Of a DNA stretch of 6,555 nt, positions 1-6,427 are shown in pieces; position 1 is the first letter of the stretch, and each line of letters begins with the position of its first letter. The position numbers and the translations under genes are program-made. The notes beneath the pieces are model-generated. The model searched no databases. It saw only the letters and a list, made by a program, of their open reading frames with translations, and was not told the origin of the DNA. This DNA is from Propionibacteriaceae bacterium (GTDB lineage: Bacteria > Actinomycetota > Actinomycetes > Propionibacteriales > Propionibacteriaceae). Location of the stretch: positions 1 through 6,555 of the forward strand of contig JAGXHS010000192.1 of the NCBI GenBank assembly GCA_024636075.1. The letters are read 5' to 3'.

Positions 1-1
1 C

Positions 2-35
2 GTCTCGTGGGCTCGGAGATGTGTATAAGAGACAG
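2..35 (+). other. Illumina Nextera transposase adapter (read 2 side), library artefact
   Basis: Bases 2-16 read GTCTCGTGGGCTCGG, the Nextera read-2 specific part. Bases 17-35 read AGATGTGTATAAGAGACAG, the 19-base Tn5 mosaic end used in tagmentation libraries. The match is exact over all 34 bases as I know the adapter. This is synthetic sequence left untrimmed at the contig end, not genome, so any reading frame through it (for example one opening at 21) is spurious. Confidence 0.97.
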
Positions 36-113
36 GCGCGTAGGAATGCCCGCCGCAGGCAACCACGGCGGCGCGATCATCGGTGGGCCATTGCGCGGCA
101 TCGAAACCGAGCG
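36..113. other. Segment without symporter homology next to the adapter (possible chimera)
   Basis: Read on the minus strand, the symporter frame stays open here. It encodes a proline- and arginine-rich stretch (ARSVSMPRNGPPMIAPPW) where the family has transmembrane helix 8, normally a small-residue/serine-rich helix ending near an SxxNS motif. The loss of homology is abrupt at about residue 345. The segment is GC-rich, and other frames are also open (for example plus strand VGMPAAGNHGGAIIGG), so it may be real coding DNA from elsewhere joined during library preparation or assembly. A genuine frameshift or deletion is the alternative; I cannot identify a source. Confidence 0.45.
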
Positions 114-1148
114 CGCTGCGGCAACGAAAGCCAACAACGGAACCGGCAACACCTCGGCAGCGAACAACGGGTAGATCGAATCCGCGGTCTGACCTTCGGG
201 CACTTTGAGCAAGGACTGCGCGGCCATCACGCCCGGAATGATCAGCATGAACGGTGTCAGGACCTTGAGCAGACCGGCAATCAGCACGCCCTTCTCTGCC
301 TGGGCCAGATTCTTGGCGCCGAGCGCCCGCTGGATCACCGATTGGTCGGTTCCCCAGTAGTAGAGATTCACCAGGATGAGACCTGTGATGGCCGCGGTGA
401 ACGGCAAATTGGGATCATCGGAGGCTCCGATGGCATTGAACTTCTCCGGCGAGGTGGTCAAGAAGCGATCCAGGCCTGCCGAGAAGCCGCCTCCGTCCTT
501 CGAACCCAGATACCAGAAACCGAGGATGGGTAGCAGCAAACCACCGAAGATCAGTGCGATGCCATTGATCGAGTCGGAGATGGCGACGGCTTTCAACCCA
601 CCGAAGATGGCGTAGGCGCCGCCGACGACGCCGATCAACCAGACGAAGATCGTCACCGAGGCGAACTGCGAGATACCGACCAGCTCCGGCACGTTGAACA
701 TGCCGGACAGTGCAACAGCGCCCGCGTACAGGGTGACGGGCACCAGGTTCACCACGTACAGCAACAGGAACAGCCAGGTGACGAAGTTGCGGGTGCCCGG
801 TCCGAAGCGGTCCTCGATGAAATCCGGAATCGTGGTGATGCCCTGCTTGAGGTAGCGCGGCACCAGGAACAGGGCGACCACGATCAAGGTGATCCCCGAG
901 AACACCTCGTAACCCATCACTGCCATGTTGACGTCGTAGGCATTGGCCGACATACCGACGAAATTTGATGCCTGCAGATTGGTCAGAAGCAGCGAGCCGG
1001 CAATCACCCAGCCCGACAGGGAGCGACCGGCCAAGAAGTAGCCGTCGCTGGAATCGAAGTTGGTGCCCCGTACCTTCACTATGGTGATCACGGCCACGAT
1101 GACCATGAACAGCAGGAACAGCGACACGAGCCAGAAGATCTCGCTCAT
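36..1148 (-). CDS. Sodium:solute symporter, vSGLT/YidK-like sugar transporter, 3' end missing
   Basis: Inner-membrane Na+-coupled symporter of the SSS family, probably importing galactose or a galactoside. The start ATG at 1148 follows AAAGGGGG (1157-1164) by eight bases. About 345 residues are reliable, against roughly 470-550 in full members. Visible landmarks are GYFLAGRSL (36-44), GITTIPDFIEDRFG (103-116), GGLKAVAISDSINGI (183-197) and NLYYWGTDQSVIQRAL (261-276), with hydrophobic segments between them. Compared from memory with Vibrio vSGLT, the galactose-contacting positions E88, S91, N260 and K294 correspond to E81, S84, N261 and K295 here; Q69 corresponds to N62. Homology ends at the start of helix 8, which carries part of the sodium site, and the rest is lost at the contig end. 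The gene is divergent from a LacI regulator and GH36 gene, with an operator-like palindrome 54 bases upstream of its start. The family call is firm; the substrate is inferred. Confidence 0.92.
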
Positions 1149-1202
1149 CAGTGCATCCCCCTTTGGCTGTAGTGCCGCCCACGGTAGCAGCGATGCGTGA
1201 AA

Positions 1203-1216
1203 TCTAGACGAGTAGA
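1203..1216. promoter_or_regulatory. Putative LacI-family operator O1 (symporter side)
   Basis: The sequence TCTAGACGAGTAGA is an interrupted palindrome, TCTA-GA-CG-AG-TAGA, with a central CG as is usual for LacI/PurR/CcpA-type operators. It matches the reverse complement of the second site (1271-1284) at 12 of 14 positions. It sits 54 bases upstream of the symporter start. The neighbouring LacI-type protein is the natural binder. Assignment is by pattern only. Confidence 0.6.
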
Positions 1217-1243
1217 ACATGATTTCGCATGGGATTTGGCAGA

Positions 1244-1271
1244 TTGGCCCCGCACAGAGGTGCACGATGAT
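1244..1271 (+). promoter_or_regulatory. Weak candidate promoter for the regulator/alpha-galactosidase operon
   Basis: A TTGGCC (1244-1249) and GATGAT (1266-1271) pair with a 16-base spacer resembles sigma-70 -35/-10 boxes, about four of six matches each. The -10 box abuts operator O2, so repressor binding there would block RNA polymerase. Actinobacterial -35 boxes are poorly conserved, so this is a guess supported mainly by position. Confidence 0.25.
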
Positions 1272-1284
1272 CTACTCGGGTAGA
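1271..1284. promoter_or_regulatory. Putative LacI-family operator O2 (regulator side)
   Basis: The sequence TCTACTCGGGTAGA has perfect five-base arms (TCTAC/GTAGA) around TCGG, with CG at the exact centre. It lies 52 bases before the regulator ATG, mirroring the 54-base distance of O1 from the symporter start. The two site centres are 68 bases apart. It suggests autoregulation of the repressor and co-regulation of the alpha-galactosidase. Confidence 0.62.
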
Positions 1285-1323
1285 GTTGGCAGCTGATCGG
1301 CAGTGGGGCCGATCCGACAGCGC

Positions 1324-1329
1324 GAGGAG
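1324..1329 (+). promoter_or_regulatory. Ribosome binding site for the LacI-type regulator
   Basis: GAGGAG ends seven bases before ATG 1337. This selects 1337 over the upstream in-frame alternative GTG at 1286, which lacks a Shine-Dalgarno sequence and would begin inside the operator/promoter region. Confidence 0.75.
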
Positions 1330-1336
1330 TCAGGTG

Positions 1337-2425
1337 ATGGCCGCCAGCAAAGGCAGTGGGCAGGTCACCAGGGCCGATGTCGCGCGCGAAGCTGGTGTCA
1401 GCACTGCAGTGGTGAGCTACGTGGTGAACAACGGGCCTCGGCCGGTGGCCGGGGAGACCGCTGAGCGGGTCCGTGCCGCCATGACAGCGTTGCACTATCA
1501 ACCAAATCTAAATGCCCGGGCCTTGAAGCGGGGCAGGAGTCAGACTCTTGGTCTGGTGGTGGTGGACAGCCTCAATCCGTTCTTCACCGAACTGTCACTG
1601 GCCCTGGAACAGGCTGCAGCAGAGCGCGGCCACCGGATGCTGGTGGCAGAGTCACACGGCGATCCGGACATCGAGGATCAGTTGGTGCGCGAGTTGACCG
1701 GTCGCCAGGTGGACGGGCTGCTGCTGGTCAGTTCCTTCCGGCGCCACGATCATGGTGCGCCGTTCAGCAGTGACTCAACACCCACCGTCTTCCTCGACAG
1801 TCCGGGCCCGCTGCCCGGCCGGCACACGATCGGGCCGGATGCTGCTGCCGGTGCCCGGACTGCGGTGCAGCACCTGATCGGTGTTCACGGACGTGCTTCC
1901 GTCGGTCTGGTGATCGGTCCGGGCAGAGTGGCAACCCCTGATCCACGGGAGACTGGGTGGCGTCGGGCGCTGGCGGAGGTCGGCATCCCCGCTGGTCGAT
2001 TGGTGGTGGACGACTGGAGCAATGCGGGAGGATATCGTGCGGTGCGTCGCCTGATCAATGATGATGATCAACCGGATGGTTTGTTCATCAGCTCGGACGT
2101 CCAGGCGGTCGGAGCGTTGCGTGCCCTGCACGAGGCAGGTGTCGACATCGCGCGGGAATGCCCGATCGTGTCCTTCGACGGCACCCGGGCGGGCAGCTAC
2201 ACCTGGCCGGCCCTGACGTCCGCCCGGCAACCTGTCACAGAAATGGCCCGCACTGCACTGGAGTTGATCGAACGGCCACAGTTGGCTGTTGGACATCACT
2301 CTTTCGCAGTGGAACTGCTCGTCCGCGATTCCTGCGGTTGCCCCGTTCACCCACCGGTGGAGGCTTCCGCCGTGGCACAACCTTCGACCAGCACCCCTGA
2401 TGAAAGGCCCGAGAATGTCATCTGA
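1337..2425 (+). CDS. LacI/GalR-family transcriptional repressor
   Basis: A 362-residue DNA-binding repressor, probably of the alpha-galactoside genes on both sides. Residues 10-31 form the LacI helix-turn-helix (VTRADVAREAGVS...VVSYVVNN). A hinge helix at 57-66 contains ARALKRG; its Leu63 is the residue that intercalates at the central CG of operators in this family. Residues 71-335 are the periplasmic-binding-protein-like sugar domain, with LGLVVVDSLNPFF (71-83), DGLFISSDVQAVGAL (247-261) and VSFDGTRAGSYTWPALTS (278-295). It closes with the typical C-terminal LLVRDSCGCP, followed by a ~26-residue polar tail. The recognition-helix residues matching LacI Tyr17, Gln18 and Arg22 are Thr23, Ala24 and Tyr28, so its operator should differ from lac. 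The inducer is unknown; a galactoside is inferred from the neighbours. Its last 11 bases overlap the alpha-galactosidase gene. Confidence 0.93.
   Translation: MAASKGSGQVTRADVAREAGVSTAVVSYVVNNGPRPVAGETAERVRAAMTALHYQPNLNARALKRGRSQTLGLVVVDSLNPFFTELSLALEQAAAERGHRMLVAESHGDPDIEDQLVRELTGRQVDGLLLVSSFRRHDHGAPFSSDSTPTVFLDSPGPLPGRHTIGPDAAAGARTAVQHLIGVHGRASVGLVIGPGRVATPDPRETGWRRALAEVGIPAGRLVVDDWSNAGGYRAVRRLINDDDQPDGLFISSDVQAVGALRALHEAGVDIARECPIVSFDGTRAGSYTWPALTSARQPVTEMARTALELIERPQLAVGHHSFAVELLVRDSCGCPVHPPVEASAVAQPSTSTPDERPENVI
2403..2407 (+). promoter_or_regulatory. Ribosome binding site deciding the alpha-galactosidase start
   Basis: AAAGG lies seven bases before ATG 2415, inside the 3' end of the regulator gene. 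The other in-frame starts, ATG 2400 and ATG 2289, have no such element. The layout suggests translational coupling with the regulator. Confidence 0.65.
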
Positions 2426-4640
2426 GAATCACACGATTGCCATGCGCAGTGCCGGAGTCTGTCTGGTGCTTGACCTCTACGAGGATCGGCTGCCCGCTGT
2501 CGTTCACTGGGGTGGCGATCTGGGATCACTCACCGAGACGGAGGCATCGGCGCTGACCGAAGCGCAGCTGAATCCGACCGGTCTCAACCAGGTCGACGTG
2601 CCGGTCCATCTGGGCATCCTGCCCGAGCACTGGACCGGCTGGGTCGGACGCCCCGGCATCAGCGGATCACGCCACGGCAAAGCGTGGTCGCCGCGTTTCT
2701 CCGTCATCTCCTGCACCCTCGACGGTGATCCGATCGTTGAGACCTTCACCCAGCGCGGGGCGGGGCTGTTCAGCGTGCACGCGGAGGATCCGAATGCCGA
2801 GCTGGCGCTGCGGCTCGACGTCGAGATGCTCCCCAGCGGGGCGCTACGGACGCGCGCGGAGCTGCGGAACCTCGGACATGAGGCATACCAGCTCGACGAT
2901 CTCACCTTGGCGCTGCCTGTTCCGCCGATTGCCAGCGAACTGCTGGACTTCGCCGGTCGGTGGGCGCGGGAGCGCACCCCGCAGCGGCGCGACTTCACGG
3001 TGGGCACGCACCTTCGGGAGAACCGCAAAGGGCGCACCGGCCCTGACTCGGCCTATCTGCTGCACGCCGGCGTGCCCGGATTCGGCTTCCGGTCCGGAGA
3101 GGTGTGGGCGGTGCACACCGCCTGGAGCGGAAACCACATCCACTACGCTGAACGACTGTTCAGTGGGGAGCAGGTGCTCGGCGGGGGCGAACTGCTGCTC
3201 CCCGGCGAAGTGCTGCTGGGTGAGGATGAGGCGCACACGTCGCCGTGGGTGTACGGCTGCTACGGGGAAGGGCTGGACGAGGTTGCCCGACGATTCCACC
3301 AATTCCTACGAGCGAGGAGCAACTACCCCACCTCTGATCGGCCGGTGACTCTGAACGTGTGGGAGGCGGTCTACTTCGACCACTCGTTGCCAGTTCTGCG
3401 GGAGTTGGCGGAGCTGGCTGCGTCGGTCGGGATCGAGCGGTTCGTGCTGGACGACGGATGGTTCGGCGCCCGTCGCGGGGAGAAGGCCGGGCTGGGTGAT
3501 TGGCAGGTATCCAGGGACGTGTGGCCCGATGGGCTGAACCCGTTGATCGATCGGGTCACCGAGTTGGGCATGGAGTTCGGGCTCTGGTTCGAACCCGAGA
3601 TGGTGAACCTCGATTCCGACGTGGCCCGCCGGCATCCGGAATGGATCATGGCTGCCGACGCGGACCGCCTGCCAGTGGAGAGCCGCTTCCAACAGGTGCT
3701 CAACATCGGCATCCCGGAGTGCTACGAGTACATCAGGGACGCGATGGTCGGGCTGCTGAACAGCTACGACATCCGCTACATCAAGTGGGACCACAACCGT
3801 GACCTGATCGAAGCGGGAACACAGAGCTCGGGTCGTCCGGGTGTACACCAGCAGACGCTGGCTTTCTATCGTCTCGTCGACGAACTCAAACAAGGTTTTC
3901 CCGGCCTGGAGATCGAATCGTGTTCGTCGGGTGGGGCGCGTGTCGATCTTGAGGTGCTGCAACGCACCGACCGGGTGTGGGTGTCGGACTGTATCGACCC
4001 GCAGGAACGCCAGATGATGCACCGGTGGACGACGCAGTTGATCCCGCCGGAGCTGATGGGGGCCCACATCGCCTCCGGCGTCTCACACACCACCGGACGC
4101 TGGCACACACTCGGATTCCGGGCCGCGACGGCGATCTTCGGCCACCTGGGGATCGAATGGGACCTGCGGCAGGCGACCGCCGAAGAGATCGCTGAACTTC
4201 GGGAGTGGATCGGCTTCCACAAGCAGCATCGTCAGCTGCTACACCACGGCGAGACGGTGCGCCTCGACACGTCTGATGAGTCGCTCATCGGACATGGTGT
4301 GCTCTCCCCGGATCGCAGCACCGCGCTCTACTCGCTCGCGTCGGTGGGCCGGTCCATGGTGAGCATGTATGGCCGGGTCCGGCTACCGGGGCTGGATGCC
4401 GATCGGCGCTATCGGGTGCGACCAGTCCTACCGGCGGACACCTTGCCAGGCCTGATCCCGCCACCGTGGTGGGGCATCAGTCCGACGGTGGACGAACACC
4501 AACAGGACCGTGGGCACGACGCAGTGCAGTCATCGAAGGGGGCGGTCTTCAGCGGACGGACGCTCGCGACCGTCGGTGTGGCGCACCCGGTCGTGCACCC
4601 GGAAACAGTCGTGCTGTACCTGGTGGAGAGCCTCGACTGA
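2415..4640 (+). CDS. GH36 alpha-galactosidase
   Basis: A 741-residue glycoside hydrolase family 36 enzyme, a normal length for bacterial members. It hydrolyses terminal alpha-1,6-galactosyl bonds, as in melibiose and raffinose, with retention of configuration. There is no signal peptide, so it is cytoplasmic and acts on imported sugar. An N-terminal beta-sandwich (about 1-310) precedes a (beta/alpha)8 barrel (about 315-640) and a C-terminal beta domain. Barrel motifs are FVLDDGWFG (343-351), LWFEPEMVN (390-398), IKWDHNRD with the nucleophile Asp459, ESCSSGGAR (501-509) and WVSDCIDPQERQ with the acid/base Asp525. The spacing of the two catalytic Asp residues fits the family. All key residues are present, so the enzyme should be active. 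Start 2415 is chosen for its ribosome binding site; it overlaps the repressor gene by 11 bases. Exact substrate preference (melibiose, raffinose, stachyose or polymer fragments) cannot be read from sequence. Raffinose synthases share the fold but lack this bacterial context. Confidence 0.96.
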   Translation: MSSENHTIAMRSAGVCLVLDLYEDRLPAVVHWGGDLGSLTETEASALTEAQLNPTGLNQVDVPVHLGILPEHWTGWVGRPGISGSRHGKAWSPRFSVISCTLDGDPIVETFTQRGAGLFSVHAEDPNAELALRLDVEMLPSGALRTRAELRNLGHEAYQLDDLTLALPVPPIASELLDFAGRWARERTPQRRDFTVGTHLRENRKGRTGPDSAYLLHAGVPGFGFRSGEVWAVHTAWSGNHIHYAERLFSGEQVLGGGELLLPGEVLLGEDEAHTSPWVYGCYGEGLDEVARRFHQFLRARSNYPTSDRPVTLNVWEAVYFDHSLPVLRELAELAASVGIERFVLDDGWFGARRGEKAGLGDWQVSRDVWPDGLNPLIDRVTELGMEFGLWFEPEMVNLDSDVARRHPEWIMAADADRLPVESRFQQVLNIGIPECYEYIRDAMVGLLNSYDIRYIKWDHNRDLIEAGTQSSGRPGVHQQTLAFYRLVDELKQGFPGLEIESCSSGGARVDLEVLQRTDRVWVSDCIDPQERQMMHRWTTQLIPPELMGAHIASGVSHTTGRWHTLGFRAATAIFGHLGIEWDLRQATAEEIAELREWIGFHKQHRQLLHHGETVRLDTSDESLIGHGVLSPDRSTALYSLASVGRSMVSMYGRVRLPGLDADRRYRVRPVLPADTLPGLIPPPWWGISPTVDEHQQDRGHDAVQSSKGAVFSGRTLATVGVAHPVVHPETVVLYLVESLD

Positions 4641-5122
4641 GATGTCGCGGCGTCAACGCCGCAACGCATCCGGAGGATGTTCCTCAGCCTCCCCGGTCGC
4701 ATCACCCGGCTGAAGGCTCAGGAGCCGCAGTTCACACAGAGAAGACCTGTGATTCCGCAGGGAGTGACAGTGAGCCGCCTGCTGCGCGAAGGAGAAGGCC
4801 CCGCCCGGGGCGTGCGCCCACCCATCGTGCCGACCGCAGCACGTGGTCCCCCAGGGGAATTGATGATTCGTCGGCGGTGATGAACACAGTCACGATGAGA
4901 AGACGCACCTGACCACATGGTATCACCGCTGTCCCGCGTGTCGGACCACTCCAGAACCGAACGCAGACCTGCGACTCACTTGGCTCTCCTTGATTCTGAG
5001 ACGAGCGTCCGTCTGTCGTCATGGATCGTGCGACGTACTGTTGCAGCGTCCAGGTTGGGCAACAGCAAACTGTCGGTTGCCTGCTCGGTGGCCAGGTCGC
5101 GAGCTGGGCTGAGGCGTCCGAG
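4641..5122. other. Intergenic region between convergent genes, no supported gene
   Basis: These 482 bases separate the stop codons of the alpha-galactosidase and the ABC permease. Open frames exist on both strands (for example minus 5022-4732 and plus 4917-5264), but their products are arginine/serine/proline-rich, resemble nothing I know and overlap each other. Small GC hairpins occur at 4715-4726 (GGCTC/GAGCC), 4798-4811 (GCCCC/GGGGC) and 5058-5081 (GGCAAC/GTTGCC). The last lies about 40 bases past the permease stop and could end the exporter transcript, but no T-run follows any of them. I see no tRNA, repeat array or decayed gene. Confidence 0.5.
4647..4662 (+). terminator. Possible hairpin terminator after the alpha-galactosidase
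   Basis: GCGGCG-TCAA-CGCCGC is a perfect six-base-pair GC stem with a four-base loop, starting six bases after the stop codon. No T-run follows, so it is not a canonical intrinsic terminator. U-poor hairpins directly downstream of stop codons are often reported in actinobacteria, which makes a termination or mRNA-end role plausible. Confidence 0.4.
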
Positions 5123-5860
5123 TCACGGCGTCCGCCGACGAAGCGTGGCCGAGGCGATCAGGAGTAGCGCAAGGGTGCAACCCATGGCGACACCCAGACT
5201 GATCCAGAAGTGCCTGGTCGGTTCGGCGTGTGAAAACAGTTCGGTGAGGGCCTCCACGGCGTAGGTGATCGGCAGGGCGCTCGAGATGACGTGCAGTGCC
5301 TCGTTCATCTGATCCCGGGGACCGAACAGTCCGCACAGCATCAGCTGGGGGATGATCAATGCAGGGAACAGCTGTACGGCCTGGAATTCTGACGTGGAGA
5401 CGGCCGAGGCGAGCAGCCCGAAGGCCACCCCGAGTTGTGCGCCGATGATCGCGGTCAGCAGGACGTACCAGATCGAAGCGCTCACCTGCATGTCCAGGAC
5501 CAAACGAGTGTAACCAGTGGCCAGGGAGACCTGGATTGTCGCGAGGCAGCCGAAGGCCAGGGCGTAGGCGAACAGGATGTCGCTCTTGCCGATGGGCGTT
5601 GTCATCAATCGTTCAAGAGTGCCGGAGGTGCGTTCACGAACCATGGCTGTCGCGGTGAGCAGAAACATCAGGATGATCGGAAACACCGCCAGCATGATCA
5701 GCTCGACCCTCGAGACGTACGGCTGGCGCCCGTCGAAGAGATAGTGCAGCAACGTGATCACCACGATCGGAACGACCACGACGATCGCGATGGTGCGTTT
5801 GTCATGTGCCAGCTGGCGCAGGATCCGGCCGGTGGAGGCGAGGGTCAGGTCGGGTGACAC
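5123..5860 (-). CDS. ABC-2 type exporter, permease subunit
   Basis: A 245-residue integral membrane subunit of an ABC-2 exporter, the class that includes DrrB-like drug permeases. Hydrophobic segments lie near residues 24-42, 53-73, 94-118, 131-152, 163-180 and 219-238, giving six helices. The motif RERTSGTLERLMTTPI (75-90) after helix 2 is the family's ERxxGTLExLxxTP signature, which contacts the ATPase. LCGLFGPRDQMNEALHVIS and ALPITYAVEAL (195-205) match the conserved late region. The start is taken as GTG 5860, preceded at seven bases by AGGAG and one base after the ATPase stop. An in-frame ATG at 5923 would add 21 polar residues and overlap the ATPase. The gene looks intact, but it depends on an ATPase that appears broken, so the exporter may be non-functional. 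The cargo is unknown; drug, lipid or polysaccharide export are all possible for this class. Confidence 0.9.
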   Translation of the reverse strand: MSPDLTLASTGRILRQLAHDKRTIAIVVVVPIVVITLLHYLFDGRQPYVSRVELIMLAVFPIILMFLLTATAMVRERTSGTLERLMTTPIGKSDILFAYALAFGCLATIQVSLATGYTRLVLDMQVSASIWYVLLTAIIGAQLGVAFGLLASAVSTSEFQAVQLFPALIIPQLMLCGLFGPRDQMNEALHVISSALPITYAVEALTELFSHAEPTRHFWISLGVAMGCTLALLLIASATLRRRTP

Positions 5861-5861
5861 G

Positions 5862-6427
5862 TCACTGCTCCTGTTCCGTGGCGAGGATGAGGCGGAGAAA
5901 AGCTGCGTTGAAGTCTGCTGCACCGGTTCGCTGCAGCAGTGCCGCCGGATGGTCGTTGGCGATCAACTCACCCTCGCGGAGCAGGAGCAGCTCGTCGCAC
6001 CTGGTGGCCTCGTCCATCACGTGGGAGGAGACGAGGACGGTGGTGCCGGACGCGGCGCGGGCCCGGAACTCAGCCCAGAGTTCCTCGCGGAGGACCGGAT
6101 CCTGTCCGACCGTCGGCTCGTCCAGCACGAGCAGTTCGGGGTCACCGACAAGGGCGCAGGCCAGCGAGACCCGGGAGAGTTGTCCACCGGAGAGAGTGCC
6201 CGCAAGCTGGCTGCGTTGCGCCGTCAGCCCGACCTGGTCGACCACCTCCTCAGCGCGGCGGCCGATTGCGCCGGCCAGTACGGCGAAGTAGCGGACGTTC
6301 TGGATCACGGACAAGTCGCGGTACACACTGACGGATTGGGTCATGTAGGCCACGCTGTGCCGGTTCTCGACGCTGCCGGCCGGGCGACCAAGAACCGTCA
6401 CGCTGCCCCCTAGACCGAAGTTACGGC
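5862..6427 (-). pseudogene. ABC exporter ATP-binding subunit, 5' part (Walker A) missing
   Basis: The energising subunit for the adjacent permease; its TGA (5864-5862) leaves one base before the permease GTG. Counting from the furthest in-frame ATG at 6515, it shows SVAYMTQ with Q-loop Gln60, the signature LSGGQ (108-112), Walker B LLVLDE (128-133) with catalytic Glu133, and the H-loop SSHVMDEA with His165. It ends in a short C-terminal extension typical of DrrA/CcmA-type ATPases. The Walker A (GxxGxGKT) and first strands, normally about 30-40 residues before SVTVLGR, are absent. The frame stays open to 6515, but residues 1-30 are unlike any ABC domain and are encoded by low-GC DNA that looks like an insertion-sequence end. 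Without Walker A it could not bind ATP normally. It is either an interrupted gene or a real gene cut by an assembly misjoin; the exact junction within about 6412-6430 is uncertain. Confidence 0.8.
5868..5872 (-). promoter_or_regulatory. Ribosome binding site fixing the permease GTG start
   Basis: On the minus strand AGGAG stands seven bases before GTG 5860 and lies inside the last codons of the ATPase gene. This supports coupled translation of the two exporter subunits. Confidence 0.75.

Noticed and set aside
21..533. Plus-strand open frame of 170 codons starting inside the adapter
   Set aside because: It begins in synthetic adapter sequence, is antisense to the well-supported symporter, and encodes an Arg/Gln/His-rich product typical of a shadow frame.
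415..1182. Minus-strand open frame of 255 codons overlapping the symporter
   Set aside because: Its product is Arg/Gly/His-rich without motifs, while the neighbouring frame from 1148 gives an unmistakable SSS transporter.
2289..2414. Longer N-terminus for the alpha-galactosidase from ATG 2289 or ATG 2400
   Set aside because: There is no ribosome binding site before either start. The extra residues are the repressor's 3' end read in another frame, and ATG 2415 has a well-placed AAAGG.
3575..3600. GGTTCGAACCC as a possible tRNA T-arm
   Set aside because: It lies inside the alpha-galactosidase motif LWFEPEMVN, and no acceptor or anticodon arms surround it.
3306..4067. Minus-strand open frame of 253 codons opposite the alpha-galactosidase
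   Set aside because: It is antisense to a gene with complete GH36 catalytic motifs, and its product is low-complexity and His/Pro/Arg-rich without a recognisable domain.
4466..4912. Plus-strand open frame of 148 codons overlapping the alpha-galactosidase 3' end
   Set aside because: It overlaps the enzyme by about 175 bases in another frame, and its product is Arg/Pro-rich with no known motif.
4732..5022. Minus-strand open frame of 96 codons in the convergent gap
   Set aside because: It resembles no family I know, lacks a good ribosome binding site at its start and overlaps other open frames of equal quality.
5754..6413. Plus-strand open frame of 219 codons opposite the ABC exporter genes
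   Set aside because: It is antisense to an ATPase and permease with clear motifs; long antisense frames are expected in high-GC DNA.
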